Positions 28,554 to 40,704 of a DNA stretch of 64,000 bases are shown here, piece after piece. A model generated the notes under the pieces. That model searched no databases, was not told the origin of the DNA, and was given only the letters and a program-made list of their open reading frames with translations. A program made the position numbers and the translations under genes. The stretch comes from Gamsiella multidivaricata (lineage: Eukaryota > Mortierellomycota > Mortierellomycetes > Mortierellales > Mortierellaceae): assembly GCF_025024155.1 (NCBI RefSeq), contig NW_026251817.1, positions 1 to 64,000 of the forward strand, in the 5' to 3' direction. The first letter of the stretch is position 1; the number at the start of each line of letters is the position of its first letter.

Positions 28554-29094
28554 GGTTTCGTTTTTTTTTTTTTTTCTTGCAAGAGAATAAGATGAAGCAG
28601 TGATTGGCAGTGGAGGGGTAGTGGGAGGAGTGTAGTGTGAGGAGGAAATAAGAGAGGATGGAGCGAAGGAGAGCGGAGGGAAGAAGAAGGGCAGCGGTGG
28701 TTGGGCGGTAGAAGACAAAAGGGAGGGGCCCCGAATGAAAGGAGGGGGGGGAAGGCGTTCTGAGCAAAGTGGAGGAGTGCGACTATGCAGTTAGAGGAGG
28801 AGAGGGGGGCATGCAGTTACGGGGGGCCGCTGTTGTGTTGCTCTCCAGCCAAAAGGGGTTCCACGAGATGTTCCCTTCCTTTTCTCCCATTCTCAAATAC
28901 ATCGCCCCATCAACGCCTAAGGGGAGGGGGGACCGCCAACGATTCGCACACCGCAGCACAGCAGCAACAGCAACAACAACAACAACAGCAGCAGCAGCAG
29001 CAGCCGCAGAAACGACAAACGCGTGCCCCTTGACTCCGATCCTCCTCCTCCTCGAGAGCGTCTTGTCTGTGCTATCCCCCACCCACCATCAGCA
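28554..29094. promoter_or_regulatory. Shared divergent promoter region
   Basis: Intergenic segment between the starts of the ABCG gene (minus) and the proline-rich gene (plus), so it must hold both promoters. It contains a T15 tract next to the ABCG start, G-rich stretches (eight G at about 28744-28751), and a CAG/CAA repeat at about 28962-29004 in the plus leader. I see no TATA box or named operator. Confidence 0.45.
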
Positions 29095-31767
29095 ATGTCG
29101 ACCACCGCTACTGCTGGCACCCCAACGACAACGACCGAGACGCCTACATCCATAGAGGGAACCTTTCCTTTTCCGCCTCCTTCCCCTCCGCCTCCTCCTC
29201 CTGTTGGTGCTGCTCCTTTGACCTCCAACCCCCCAACCAATGCTTCTCCGACGCCTTCGAGTGATCCTCCCATTACAATTGACCTTGTGAACTCTCCCAT
29301 CATCGACATGTCACCGACCCTGGAACCAAGAATAACACCACCTCCACAGGAACAACAAGGCATGCTATTCTCTTCAAGATTTGCTATTCCACCTGTCGCT
29401 TGATTTGTCGTTGTGATTTTAACTCCTAAAAGGCGTTATCAACACTTTAGGGCCTCTATCGGACCAAAATCAGGATCAGGATCAGGACCAGGACAGAGTG
29501 ATGCAGATGCCTCCACCAACGACATCATCGCCTCTCGATGAACCGACACCAGCACCGCCATCATTACCGCCACCGCCATCGCAATCACCGGCTCCAGCAG
29601 AGCCAATGACAACACCGCGACCCACTGTCGCCACGGCATCACGATCGCCTGCTCCAATAGAACATATGACGGTACCTGGACATACCATGCCTCCATCAAC
29701 ACGATCGCCCGCTCCAACTCCAATTGTAATAACGCCCGGACCCGTCGCTATGCTCCCACAAAGTCGTGAATCATCACCAGTGCCCGTTGTCGACATGCCA
29801 GAGCCAATGGATCCTCTCTCACACCTGTCCGAGATCTTTGAAAAGATCAAAAAACAGGTCATTGAATGGGGTGAGGATGCAAACTGGAAAATCGATGTTT
29901 TTCTGCTTCCGAACGAGGATGGCTCCATCCCAGATGGTGATGCTCCAGCGCAAGCTGGACCCTTGGGCCGGAGCTCGCAGGACGTTGCTCCGGTAGCACC
30001 ACCGAGGATGGGCCTTACGGACATTCCACGGCCGCCAGGACGGGATATACAGGATGTCGAGATGAGGCATGGTAAGGCGGCCATATTTATCCTCAACACT
30101 GATATGTCGGCAGAGAATGACTCAGCACAGCTTCAGAACCTAACACTCGACTTTGATTGTATCTCTGGACAGCTCCTAGCTTATCTCGGTTCGAATTGCA
30201 GCCTCCACCGAACGATCTGCCAATGTCCATGGATGAGCCTATGGTGGCATCTTTAAGAGAGCAAGATATTGCCAATATGAGTGAATCAGAGGCGAGACAG
30301 ATGGTAAAAGACGAACACCAGGGATTCAGTATGCGACCTTGACTGGGCTGTCGGTATGTCTCGGGAGTGTTTACTTTTTTACTCATTCGATGATTTTATT
30401 GCATTGAATAGTTGTCGCTGGCTGTTCGTCAATTGCGGGAACAACAAATGGCATTATCGCATGCCATACAGGACGTTGAGTCTATGCAACGCGTAGCCGC
30501 AAAAAAGGTACATTTATAGATGTGCGGTTAATCGTGGTGGCGTGTATCCGCCGAAACCCTTATTTGACGTTTTATTACTTTCTTGTTTATTCCTAGGAAA
30601 TGGATTATGAAGCTCGATTGGAAGCTGAGAAGAGGAATATGGGTCGGGAAAATATGGTTCTGTCCAAGAAATGGAAGGACGCATCATATCTACTGTTGGA
30701 GAAAGATCGCGAGGTAAGCCGTGGAGGATTCAGAGCAATTCTTGTTTGTCATGCCAAATGTCATTTGGAATTAAATTTCTCCCTCTTGCGATTTAGCTGC
30801 GAGACATACAGATGCAGCTGGAAGCAGGAAAGCGGTATGTCAGAGAAAGAACTGAGGAGCGACGAAAGGTAAGTTTTTCAGGTGTCTTCAACCAAGTGCA
30901 TGATATTATCGAGCGGGTTCGTCCTTCATGGTAGCTAGCCAGTATTTAATCTTCCTCTTCTTTCTTTCTTTCTTTCTTTCTTCTTTTTTTTTTTTTTAAC
31001 AGCGCTTTGAAGAGTTTGGAATGAGTTTTCCCCGTACGGCACCTGGACGGGATGGAATCGGACTTGCTCACTCATCCTCCATGCCCTCTCTACCTACCAG
31101 AACCGAGCCAATCCAGCCACCATTTCACCAGCACCGCCACCGTCGCGTTCATTATCATCGTCACCACCATCGCCATTTAACCAGACGTCGAGGCGTAGGA
31201 ACGGACTCATTGGAAAACTTGGCCTTGTTGGCGACGCAAGCTCTATCGAGCGAACCTCTGGTTATTTCAAACGAGTCGAATAACAACGGCGATAGCAGCA
31301 GCACATTAATACCACCAACGGCGTCCTCAGGTCTGATCCTTAGTGCGGATTATACGTCCCGCTTAGAAAAGAAGCGAATCTCACCAGGAGAACGGGATCA
31401 AGGTCTACAACTACGACCTGTCAAACGAGTAGGCCTGAATCCTCCCGAGGGAGAGGACGTCTCGTCTATAGGCGGGAGTGGATCGTCACCTGCGGCAAAG
31501 TCGAACGGAGGAACAGGCACAGGCATGAGAGCAACAATATCGAACGGACGATCAAGTTTGGGTAGCTTTACCAGGAAACCACAGCAACGGATTCCCTCCC
31601 AGCAGACTTCACGGTTGTCCCCTTCGTCGCGGTCGTCTGGAACGAGTGCATTCCAGCATAATGCGTTCGCAAAGTCGTCGCCGTCAGGATCTAGAACGGA
31701 TCTTTCGGCAGCAGCTGGAAAGGATGCGTCGAGTAGGACGGCTTCAACGAAATTCAGGCGGTCGTGA
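29095..31767 (+). CDS. Proline-rich protein with central coiled coil, unknown function
   Basis: Seven exons (29095-29359, 29451-30071, 30173-30303, 30412-30507, 30597-30713, 30797-30868, 31003-31767) close to 688 residues. The first 200 residues are Pro/Thr/Ser-rich. A more conserved-looking block follows (HLSEIFEKIKKQVIEWGEDANWKIDVFLLPNED), then a helical segment over four small exons (LAVRQLREQQMALSHAIQDV, MDYEARLEAEKRNM, LRDIQMQLEAGKRYVRERTE) that should form a coiled coil. The C-terminus has a His/Arg run, the island DSLENLALLATQAL, and Ser-rich disorder. Intron 1 appears to use a GC donor (GCATGC) with an ordinary acceptor; only this donor keeps the frame. The intron 3 donor (GTAAAA) was also chosen by frame. 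I do not recognise a family. A chromatin or scaffold role is conceivable but unsupported. Confidence 0.75.
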
Positions 31768-32032
31768 ACCAGGTCGAGACGTTGTCCTTTTGCCACACAA
31801 TAAAACATAACAATCGTAGTCTGCATTGAGATATAAAGAGTGCAAGGGTCTTGCTGAGTGCGTTCTTGTCGCGGAAGATCGAGCTGTTCGTGTCTGCCTC
31901 AATATCATGATCACATGACTTTTTCGCGGCTCCGAACCCCCAAGGATCGAGTTGGCTGTGATCAGCTTTTGATTCATCCGAGCTCCACTCTCACCAACTC
32001 TCCTCTCCCTCTCTCTCTTCACACAAACAACC

Positions 32033-33468
32033 ATGTCGTCTCAAGAACAATACATCCGAACGGAGTACCCCGTTATCGATTCGGACCCACACTTTTCTCG
32101 CGTTGTCCGTTACATGCGTGGATCGGATTATGTAGCCTGGGGTGCCTTGACCGCCGGAGGACCTGCCGTGCTGTTGGCCCTTGGTAATCCATACAGCACC
32201 ACACACTTATGATATAGCAACTCAGAATTCTCCTCTGGACGACGTGGAAACGACACGACACCGCCTGAGATCGTATGGAATTGCATGGAATCGACAACAT
32301 ACAGGAATGAAAAGGATCGAAAAAGAGCGACAGTTTTTGGACGTCGGAGAGTACTGCAGGAGAGAAGACACAATTGTGATGTGGATTTGTTGGAGACTGG
32401 GGAGAGGAGGACGATGAGCGCGATCAGTGTTACGAAGACTACTTGATTACAGTCATCAGCAATACGTTTCAGGGCACTCCAGGGAATCTGAACGATCGGC
32501 GCCAGGGCTTGGGATGCTACTCCAGCTCTCACTTTGTCCGCGACGTGCAGAGCGCATACCCAGGAACCCCGCGGTACCGGAAACAGCAAACCACTTATCC
32601 ATGCCACCTGTAACCCCCTCACATAACGCAGATCGAGATCAGGATCGAGGATCAGGACTCTGGCCTCGGGGTCGCTTTTATTCTCAAGAAGTGTTTACAA
32701 ATGCGACAGTTGTACAGGACAGCCAACTCATCGATCCTCTCAATGGACTGACCGTTTCTTTATCCTTTTTTATTTTTATTTTTATGTACGTTTGCATGGA
32801 ATCGAATAGAGCGTATCCGCCCGGGTGCGGGACCCAAGGGTATCAACTTTGCCCTGGGATGTGCCACGGCCCTGGGTTTCATGGGCGGTTTCTTGTACTC
32901 GTACCAAAAGTCAAGTCGTAAGTTTCATTTCCTCGCGCGTTCCTCGCTTTCTCTTTGATCCCTCTGTATTGCACTGACACCCCACTTGCTGCCCCCTTCT
33001 TCTTTTTCTTCTTCTTGATTATTTCATGTCTTCTTTATCTTGAAATATAATTAGTCCGCTTCTGGGGCTGGGATGAGAACGCGCGCGAGCAGGGGATGAA
33101 CCGCACAGAGATGCAGGCCCGTGCCGACAAGGGTCTCCCCGCCTACGGCGAGGCTACCATGGACGAGGCCGCCCAGGCTGCCGCCGCACGAAACTCCAAA
33201 TACGCCGCCCTCAAATTCTGTAAGCGCTGCACACATTCACCCTTGATCATACTCAAAAAAAAACCCCCCCCCCCTTCCCCCCATCCAATTCGTCTTGTCT
33301 ACGATGACTATTTTTTTTCGCTAACCGTCAAGCAACGCTTTTTTTTTTTTTTTTTTTTTTTTTATGTGGGGAACGATAGCTGCAATTCCTTGGTTTAACA
33401 CCACGAACCACAAATTCCACTTGTCGGAGAATACCACCAATGCTGCTGCTGTCCAGAGCGACAAGTAG
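32033..33468 (+). CDS. NADH:ubiquinone oxidoreductase 21 kDa-type subunit (NUXM family)
   Basis: Accessory subunit of mitochondrial complex I. Four exons (32033-32183, 32810-32917, 33055-33219, 33380-33468), all phase-1 introns, close to 170 residues. The N-terminus reads YIRTEYPVIDSDPHFSRVVR and then SDYVAWGALTAGGPAVLLAL, which matches the fungal complex I 21 kDa family: a YPVID-DPHFSRVVRY block followed by a membrane segment. A second hydrophobic segment (FALGCATALGFMGGFLYSY) and a soluble tail with RFWGWDENAREQG and AAIPWFNTTNHKFH-like sequence follow. There is no cleavable presequence, as usual for this subunit. Intron 1 is long (626 bp) for this window; I found no extra exon inside it, and the joined protein reads naturally across it. 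The presence of the gene implies a proton-pumping complex I. Confidence 0.88.
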
Positions 33469-33801
33469 GAGTATTCAGTCGAGTCTTCTTTTTTTTTATT
33501 ATTTTGTCTGCAGGATGGAAATTTGCAAGATCAAGGATATACCGAAAAATATCCAGATGATGGCGCTTTTATGATGATGGACTCTAGGAACGAGATGAAA
33601 TAAAGGGATCGATTCAGCATGGAATTTCTTCCCCTTCTTCCCTTCCCCATCGTGCTGGATCGTAATAAAGAAAAAAAAAAAGAACACATGACCAGATAGG
33701 CACAGCGTAAATACTCACATTAAACACTCAGAAACTGTCGCCGATCTGATTCTTCTAATGCTTTTATTGTTTATTTTTAGTTTATGAGAATCTCTTGGGT
33801 C
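33469..33801. other. Convergent 3' intergenic region
   Basis: Tail-to-tail gap between the complex I subunit gene and the ABCC gene. It holds T- and A-rich tracts (T9 near 33488, A13 near 33669) and an AATAAAG-like sequence at 33664. It presumably contains both 3' ends and poly(A) sites. No gene seen. Confidence 0.4.
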
Positions 33802-36800
33802 CTATTGCTGTTGTTGTCTATCCTTCTTTTCCTTGGCCTCAGCGAGCGCCAGGAGCGTGTCAAACTCTGTAGAACGCTCACACATCGACCTAAACACACC
33901 ATTCTCCTTCCTCATCAACGCATACGGCGTATCAAACTCTGCAATCTCTCCCTGGTTCAACACCAACACCCTGTCGAAATCCGCAATCGTCCTGATCCTG
34001 TGTGCGATCGTAAGAATCGTCGCCTCCGCCATCTCCTCCCGGATCGTCGTCTGGATCCTCAGATCCGTCTCAAAGTCCACACTCGCCGTCGCTTCGTCCA
34101 TGATGATCACCTTGGGCTGACGCACAAGCGCACGGGCCAACGCGACTAGTTGACGCTGACCTTGCGAAAAGTTCGAGCCGTTCTCCTTCACGGCAGTGTC
34201 CAATGTGATCCTAGATGGGTCCACAATCTCGCTGTCACCGGAGGTAGAGCCTTTGATCGAGCCAGCGGGTGACACGGCTGCAGGCGCATCCTTGCTATTG
34301 CTTGACGACCCTGCAGCAATCGCCACAGGAGCCAGAGTCGGAGCACTGTCCGCAGGGATCAAATGGCTGCGTCGCAGAGCTTCCCAGAGCTCTCGGTCCT
34401 CACGTTCGCCAAACGGATCGAGGTTCGAGCGCAGCGTACCCTTGAACAGAACTGGATCCTGAGGAATAATCGTCAAGTTTGTTCGCAGATCATGCAAACC
34501 AATCTTGCCGATATCAATGCCGTCGATACGGATACTGCCTCGTACTGGCTCCATGAACCGGAACAAACTGATCGCCAACGTCGACTTGCCAGATCCAGTA
34601 CGGCCAACCACACCGACCTTCTCTCCAGCCCTGATCTTGAACGAGATATCCTTGAGCACATCGGGTGTATCTGCCGCGTACTTCACAGTCAAATGCTCGA
34701 CTTCAATCTCACCAGCATGGGGCCACGAGGCCGGGGGACGGGAGCCCTCAATGATTGCTGGAGGTTCTTCTTCCAAATGCATGTACTCGGCCACACGCTC
34801 GACTGCGTTCATGTTCATCTCGTTCTGCGCATACATCCGGATCACCCACACCATCTGCATCGTGAACGTAAGCGAGTAAGACAAGCTCATAGCTGCCCAG
34901 CCTGGCTCGATACTATCCCACTTGCGGAGGATCAGCATACCGGTACTGAAGGATACCAGAGCGCCTGTCAAATCCACACGCCAGTGCAGCCATCGGTTCG
35001 TTGACCAAAGCAAGAAGAACGTCCGGTTGTTGTTGTCAAGGTTCGTCAAGTTCGTCGACAGAAATCGGTCCTGGAATCCAAACGCTCGGATGGTCGCAAC
35101 ACCGTTCAGGGTCTCGTTGAAATGGTTCAGAATCGGCGAACGAGAGTTTGAATTCAGGCGCTTGAGGTCGCGTGAGATAGGAACGAAGAGGATACCAATG
35201 ACAACATAGATTCCGACAATAAAAACCGCAGAGATCAAGAACGCCGGCATGTTGATCGAGATGACAAGGACAAGGCCACTGATGGAGATAATGGTGTTCA
35301 TAAATATGTTCAGACCAAAGAGCACCTGCTCATCGATCGTTGACATATCAGCGCTGAATCGGTTGATGATACGGCCGATCGGGGTCGTGTCAAAGAAGCG
35401 GATCTTGGCGCGCGAGACCTTGTAGAGCAGTTCGGCGTGTAGCACCCTTGAAGCGGTGACGTTTCCGACGACCATCGCATAGTAGTTGGTCGCGACATTA
35501 AACAGCATCTGAACAACACCGATCAAGGTGTAGATGCCCAGGTAGTACTCCACATTGACAGACTCCTGTGTGCCCTTTCCAAACAAGGCCATCGTCATTA
35601 TGCCATACCCTCCACTGTTCTTGGGACCGAAAGCCGAATACAGAGACAGAGCAATAGACTCAGGTACGACCGCCTGGAAGGCCTGGATGACAAACGATCC
35701 GGTCTCTCTCGCCACAGCGTTGGCCCACATCGCCAACCAGGTATTTTGTGCAAGGTTGCCTCCTTCGCGAAAGATTTCAAACAGAAATAGACTGATCCAG
35801 AAAGGCCAACCGCCCGCCGCAGACAAGTAAACCTTGTAAACCCTGAATGGAATCGATCCCTCCTCCTTCTTTTCATCCTCCGTGAGCTTGGGCGCGACTC
35901 TTTTCTTGACATCGGTCTTCTTAGCCTTCTTGGCGGCCTCCTCGCCGTCCAAGGTGCTGACCTCGCTCTCGTCGTCGCCAATAGGAGTCGCCAGAGCAAC
36001 GCGGTCGACCCATCCGCTGCGCATCACTGTCTCGGGTGTTCCCGCGCCCAAAATCTCGCCCTTCTCCAGGACAACGACGTAGGAGGCTGCATTCAGCGTC
36101 AGCTGGATCTGGTGAGTAGCCATGAGGACGGTGCGGCCCTCGAGGAGGGGTCCGGTCAAGGTCTGGAAGAGCTGCTTGCCAGTGTGGGTATCCACAGCCG
36201 AGAGACAGTCATCGAGGAGCAACACGTTCGCATCAGAATAAATCGCGCGAGCAAGGGCAAGTCGCTGCTTCTGTCCTCCAGACAAGGTGATACCCTGGTC
36301 TCCGATCTCGGTCGCGTCCCCGCCCTCAAGGATCTCAAAGTCCGTTATCAACGCACATCCCTCGACAACAGCGTCGTAACGCTCTTGGTTGAACTCCTTG
36401 CCAAACAGAATGTTTGCACGGATCGTTGAGTTCTGGAGCCAGGCCGTCTGAGAGACATAGGCGATACCGGATCCGCGCTCATAGTTGTGGATCTCATCAT
36501 AATCCAGGCGGGGCAGGTACATGTGTCCCTCCAGACGTTCGAGCTCACCGAGAAGGGCCAGCAGCAGGGCGGATTTTCCAGACCCCGTAGGACCGACGAT
36601 CAACGACAGCTTTCCGACAGGGAAGTCAGCGGAAATGTTCTTCAGCTTGAATCGTTCCTGGACAACATCGGATTCAGCAGCAGGTTCTACAGGTGCAGCC
36701 TCAGGCTTCTTGGAGAACCAGCCCTTGATCCTCTTGGATAAGGGTTCTTTCTTGAAAGCCTTAGTCTCTGCAGCCTGCTCCTGCTCCTTGTTGGGCCAGG

Positions 36801-39150
36801 CGTACGTGGCGTTGACGAATCCAATTACGGGGTGATCCTGAGGTGCCGAGGCAACACGGGCCTTGCCATCAAGCCTGGTGATAGTCGTATCCTTGACTAT
36901 CTCCTCATCAGCTAGGAATCTCGAGATACGCTTCAAACTGACTACTGCACGCATCGAGCCCATGATAATCCACGGAATCTGATCCAGAGAACTGCGCATG
37001 ATGTTGAAGAGCGACAGGGTCGTAAACAGGACCGAAGCCGTGATCTCGTGTCCATAATACTTGGTGTAGCTCAGAATCAAGACGAGGATGTTGAGCAACG
37101 GCACAATCGACCAGGCAATGTTCGCGACCGCTCCCTGGACGAACGTCTTCTTGATCTGAGAAAGCTCGCGCTCACGAGCCGCTGTGATCTTTTCGACAAA
37201 CTTCGATTCCCAGCCAAAGAACTTGACAATACGGATTGCAGATAACATCTCGGTCAGGTAGTCCATACGGTCATCCTTGATGCCCATGATGCTTTCGAAC
37301 AGTTTGTTGAGAGCCGAGTAGAGAATTCCTGGGATAGGAAGAGTGATGACCATGAAAACGATTCCGATGATCGAGGCAGCTCCCAGGAGATTATAGAGAA
37401 GGTAGGTAGACAGACCGAACTGGATGGGAAAGCCATAGATCTCGTGCAAATAGCTCACCGTGTTCTCCATCTCCTTGATGTCCACTCCAACCAAATCTAC
37501 ACAGGTCAGCAGAGGGAAACAGCAGCCATTTCAATTAGTGAACACATTTCAATAACGAGCCATAGACGAATCGATTTGTCAACGACGAGTCCTCTGTGGC
37601 TCAACTTACTGGAAATGTTCATGGTACGGTCCTTCTTTGGGGCGGCAGCGGCATCTGCCTGTTCACCACCGCCTTCTTTTTCCTCGGGCTTATCATTCGC
37701 AAGCGTGGCGACGTCCTTTCGAAGAAAGACCTTTGCAAATACGGCCGCATTACAGATCGAGACCAAGTGCATATACAGACGACGACTGCGATGAAGGACC
37801 GTCTGCTGAGCAGCAGATTCGAGGATCGCGCAACCGAGCAACGCAAAGACCCAGGCGTAATTTTCGTACGTCGGTGCACCACAATCTTTGCATTCGATGT
37901 ACTTGACAATCCTGTTCAGGAAGTAAGGCTGTGCAACGATCAAGATGCTGAAAGGAATCGAGCACAGGAACTGCATAATCAAGTCGCGCCGAAGAGCCAT
38001 GAAGAGCGACTGAGTAAACGACTTTTTCCTAAGAAAAGCACAATGTCCATTTACAGATTAGCACAGGAAAAAAAAAAATGGAAAAAAGAAAAGCCCTCCT
38101 CTCACCTCCTCTTCCTCATCAAGCCGGAGATCTGTATCGCAAAAGGAGCATTACTTACTGAACAGCCTTGTACTTGCGAACCGAATATTTGGACTGATCC
38201 GTCGGCTCCAGCTCCGGCAAATCCTCATCCTGGATCGGCCTCCTGTACCTCAGATACACCAATGAATTCACCCATGCGAAGGCGCACCGCCCGTACAGCG
38301 AAGACGCATATTCCATCGATGGGGTTCTCACCTTCTCCCCTTCCTTCGGAACCTTCATCTTCACCAACTTTTGCATCGGCTTCGTCAGTAGAGTCACCCA
38401 GACCAACGACAGTATCGTCAACCACGCCGCGCTTTCCATCTTTAGCCACACGGGCCATTCTGTGAACGGCAACGTCAAAACCTCGGCCCTGTAAAGCGCC
38501 ATGGACGACAGGATCAAGGATAGAATATAGAAACCATCCATCTGTGGACGGATCCAGAATTTGGATGCGACGGCCGGCCAGATCAGATACACGAACGACA
38601 GCGCCAGCGCATAGAACCATGTCATCGCTTGGATGCCATCGTCCAAAAGACTGTAATGCGGATCCTGCGGCAATCGTTCTTCTCCGTCATGATCTGCGTT
38701 CCCAAAGTGAAACAGAGCCAAGGTAAAGACTGCAAGGCCGAGTCGGAAGGCTGTGAGGCCCAATCGTGCGAGATGGAGGCTCAATCCTGAAGCCCGCTGA
38801 GCCTGGTACTGCGTCTGGATCGCATCTATGGCTGTGGAGTCTGTGAGTGCGGTGTTGCCTCGATGGTGTTGGTTGTTTTGGGCGGCGGTATTGTTGTCTT
38901 CGTTGGCGTCGTCTTCATGGTCAAGGGTATCGCGAAGGGGCTCGTACTGGTCCAGATGCACGGGTTTCGTTGAGAGATAGATGATCAAGCCCGCCGAGGC
39001 GAGCGAGTACGCCAGCGGCAGAGCAGTCTCGACCAATCTGGGGAAGCAAATGGATGATCTCGGTCAAGGGGCCTTGTCTTTTGAAAGAAGCCATTGTTAT
39101 CCGACAAAGACGAAGAAGAACAAGAGGTCTTACTGGGCAGGAGAACTCAT
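33802..39150 (-). CDS. ABCC-family (MRP-type) multidrug/conjugate transporter
   Basis: Full-length ABC exporter of the ABCC class, which typically moves glutathione conjugates, anions or drugs across vacuolar or plasma membranes; the real substrate is not readable. Exons: 39150-39134 (only 17 bp, MSSPAQ), 39037-38159, 38028-37610 and 37496-33802, closing to 1669 residues. The N-terminus has several hydrophobic helices (an extra TMD0-like block) before the first transporter domain (KKSFTQSLFMALRRDL). NBD1: Walker A GPTGSGKS 740-747, signature LSGGQKQR, Walker B NVLLLDD, where Asp replaces the catalytic Glu, as is common in ABCC NBD1. NBD2: GRTGSGKST, signature FSQGQRQL, Walker B VIIMDEATASVD with the Glu present. 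So site 1 is probably degenerate and site 2 hydrolytic. It converges on the complex I subunit gene, 333 bp away. Confidence 0.93.
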
Positions 39151-40704
39151 TTGCTAGAACGGCTCTTTTGTTTTTCTCCGAGACTGTTGCGTCTGAGAGC
39201 GAGTGAATAAAAGTATAGCGGGCTGTTGTAACGAACAGATGCACTCGGTCCCGGCCACCCTGCGATGTGTATCTGTATCTTGCGGACCCAAGGGTGCGAG
39301 GGTGTAAAGGGTCAAGAGACAAGGAGAGCGAAGCTGTTGAAGCAGAGCAAAAGAAAGAAAGAGAGAGAGGGCGGGAGGGAAAGAGAAAGAGAGAGAGAGG
39401 AGAGGCATCTTTTTATATGAAATTGAAGGGAAAAAGGGAAATATAAACAACGAATCAGCGGCACAAACAAAGCCCAACAAGGTTCGCAATGGACCAATGG
39501 ACAACTCCTTCGAACCGGAAACTTCACACTGCTACTGCTGCCCCCCTCGCCTCCGTCGCTCCTCTTTATCCGCCATTGCAGCAACAGTGCGAAGGGAGAT
39601 CGAGTCCTTGCTGCAAGACCGCATCCTCAATGGCAACACCATTCGCTCGGCGCCCTCTTGACGAGCAACGAAAAAAAATAATCCTTCTTGGCCCTGTCCG
39701 TCTCTCCTTCCCCCGGGGTCCGTTCAATTTGTTCTTGTTTTCGTACCTTTGTTTGCAGCATTCATCATGTGCATGTTATCATTATTGTTGATTCTTGTGC
39801 ACCATAAACGCTGCGCTGCCTGAGCACTCCGCAATTTCCGTGCTCTGGAAGGGTCCGTTTTTCTTTCCATCTTTGTTATTCTCTTAGCTCTCACTCTGCA
39901 TGAACCTAGTGCCCAGTAATTGTTTATGGAAGAGAGGGGGGGGGGGGGGGGGCACGCGGCGGATCGAATCGAATGGAGCTCGGGAGTCCTGGGAACCAAC
40001 GAACTCAAACCCCAGCCTACAGTGAAGTCTCTCTTGTGTACAAGTACATCAAACATCCGAGCGAGTGGACGCCAGATGTGAATGGTGCTGGTTCACAAAG
40101 AGTATATCCGGTGCACCTACAACACAGTATATCAAGTATATTAGTCTGTACCCGCGTGGATTTTTTTTTCTTTTTTTTTGCCTTTAGGGCGAAGCAAATT
40201 GCGCATTGGCTTACATCGTGTGTATTTTTTTTTTTTTTTTTTTGGAACGCGCCGCACATTTCCATAGCCAAATATGGCACCGATATATCGATCCAATGAC
40301 ATCGCCCCCAGACACCGCCCACTTTCGCAGGAGAAAAAAAACCCTCCCCACTGGTGCTTTGTCCGCGTGTCAAATTAGTCGACACTCGAATAAGAAGCGA
40401 CACAACTGGCCTATGACCTAGTCTAGTACCCTTGAAATGGACGCGAAAGTTCCCCTGTTGAGGGGAAAGAACGAAAGATAACGCTTTGAACAGCTCTCGC
40501 TTCACCTGACAATGGGCTACCAACTGATCTTTTTTAGTCGTCGTAATATGTTTATTTTAATAGTATCGTCCAGTGTTGCCATGCTCCTGCTCATGATGTG
40601 AAATACGGGACCTAATGTTGTTGTTTTCTTTTTATCGTGAATAGTAAAGTGAAAAACAACCTTGATATGCTGGCGTTGAGGAGGGTCGAACAGGTTCTGC
40701 CATT
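39151..40704. other. Intergenic: ABCC promoter, poly-G tract, VAP 3' side
   Basis: No gene that I can support in 1.55 kb. Immediately upstream of the ABCC start, the stretch 39350-39410 is GA-rich on the plus strand (CT-rich on the coding strand). A G17 tract lies at 39936-39952, and long T tracts near 40159-40181 and 40225-40242. The right end should hold the 3' UTR of the VAP gene. Confidence 0.5.
39936..39952 (+). repeat. Poly-G tract (17 nt)
   Basis: An uninterrupted run of 17 G in the intergenic region about 790 bp upstream of the ABCC start codon. It is one of four G/C homopolymer runs of 12 or more in non-coding DNA of this window. Run length may be inexact because sequencing slips at such tracts. 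Confidence 0.8.

Noticed and set aside
28569..28720. Possible short first exon upstream of the ABCG start
   Set aside because: The ATG at 28553 begins a good signal peptide, and the upstream DNA is poly-T and GA/CT-rich leader.
29482..30099. Minus-strand 205-codon frame
   Set aside because: It overlaps the proline-rich exon that is supported by splicing and continuity; its Gly/Ser/Arg content is typical of antisense to Pro/Thr-rich sequence.
23939..39150. ABC transporter gene cluster (ABCG and ABCC within 5 kb)
   Set aside because: Both are widespread families, separated by two unrelated genes, with no biosynthetic genes nearby; proximity is probably chance.
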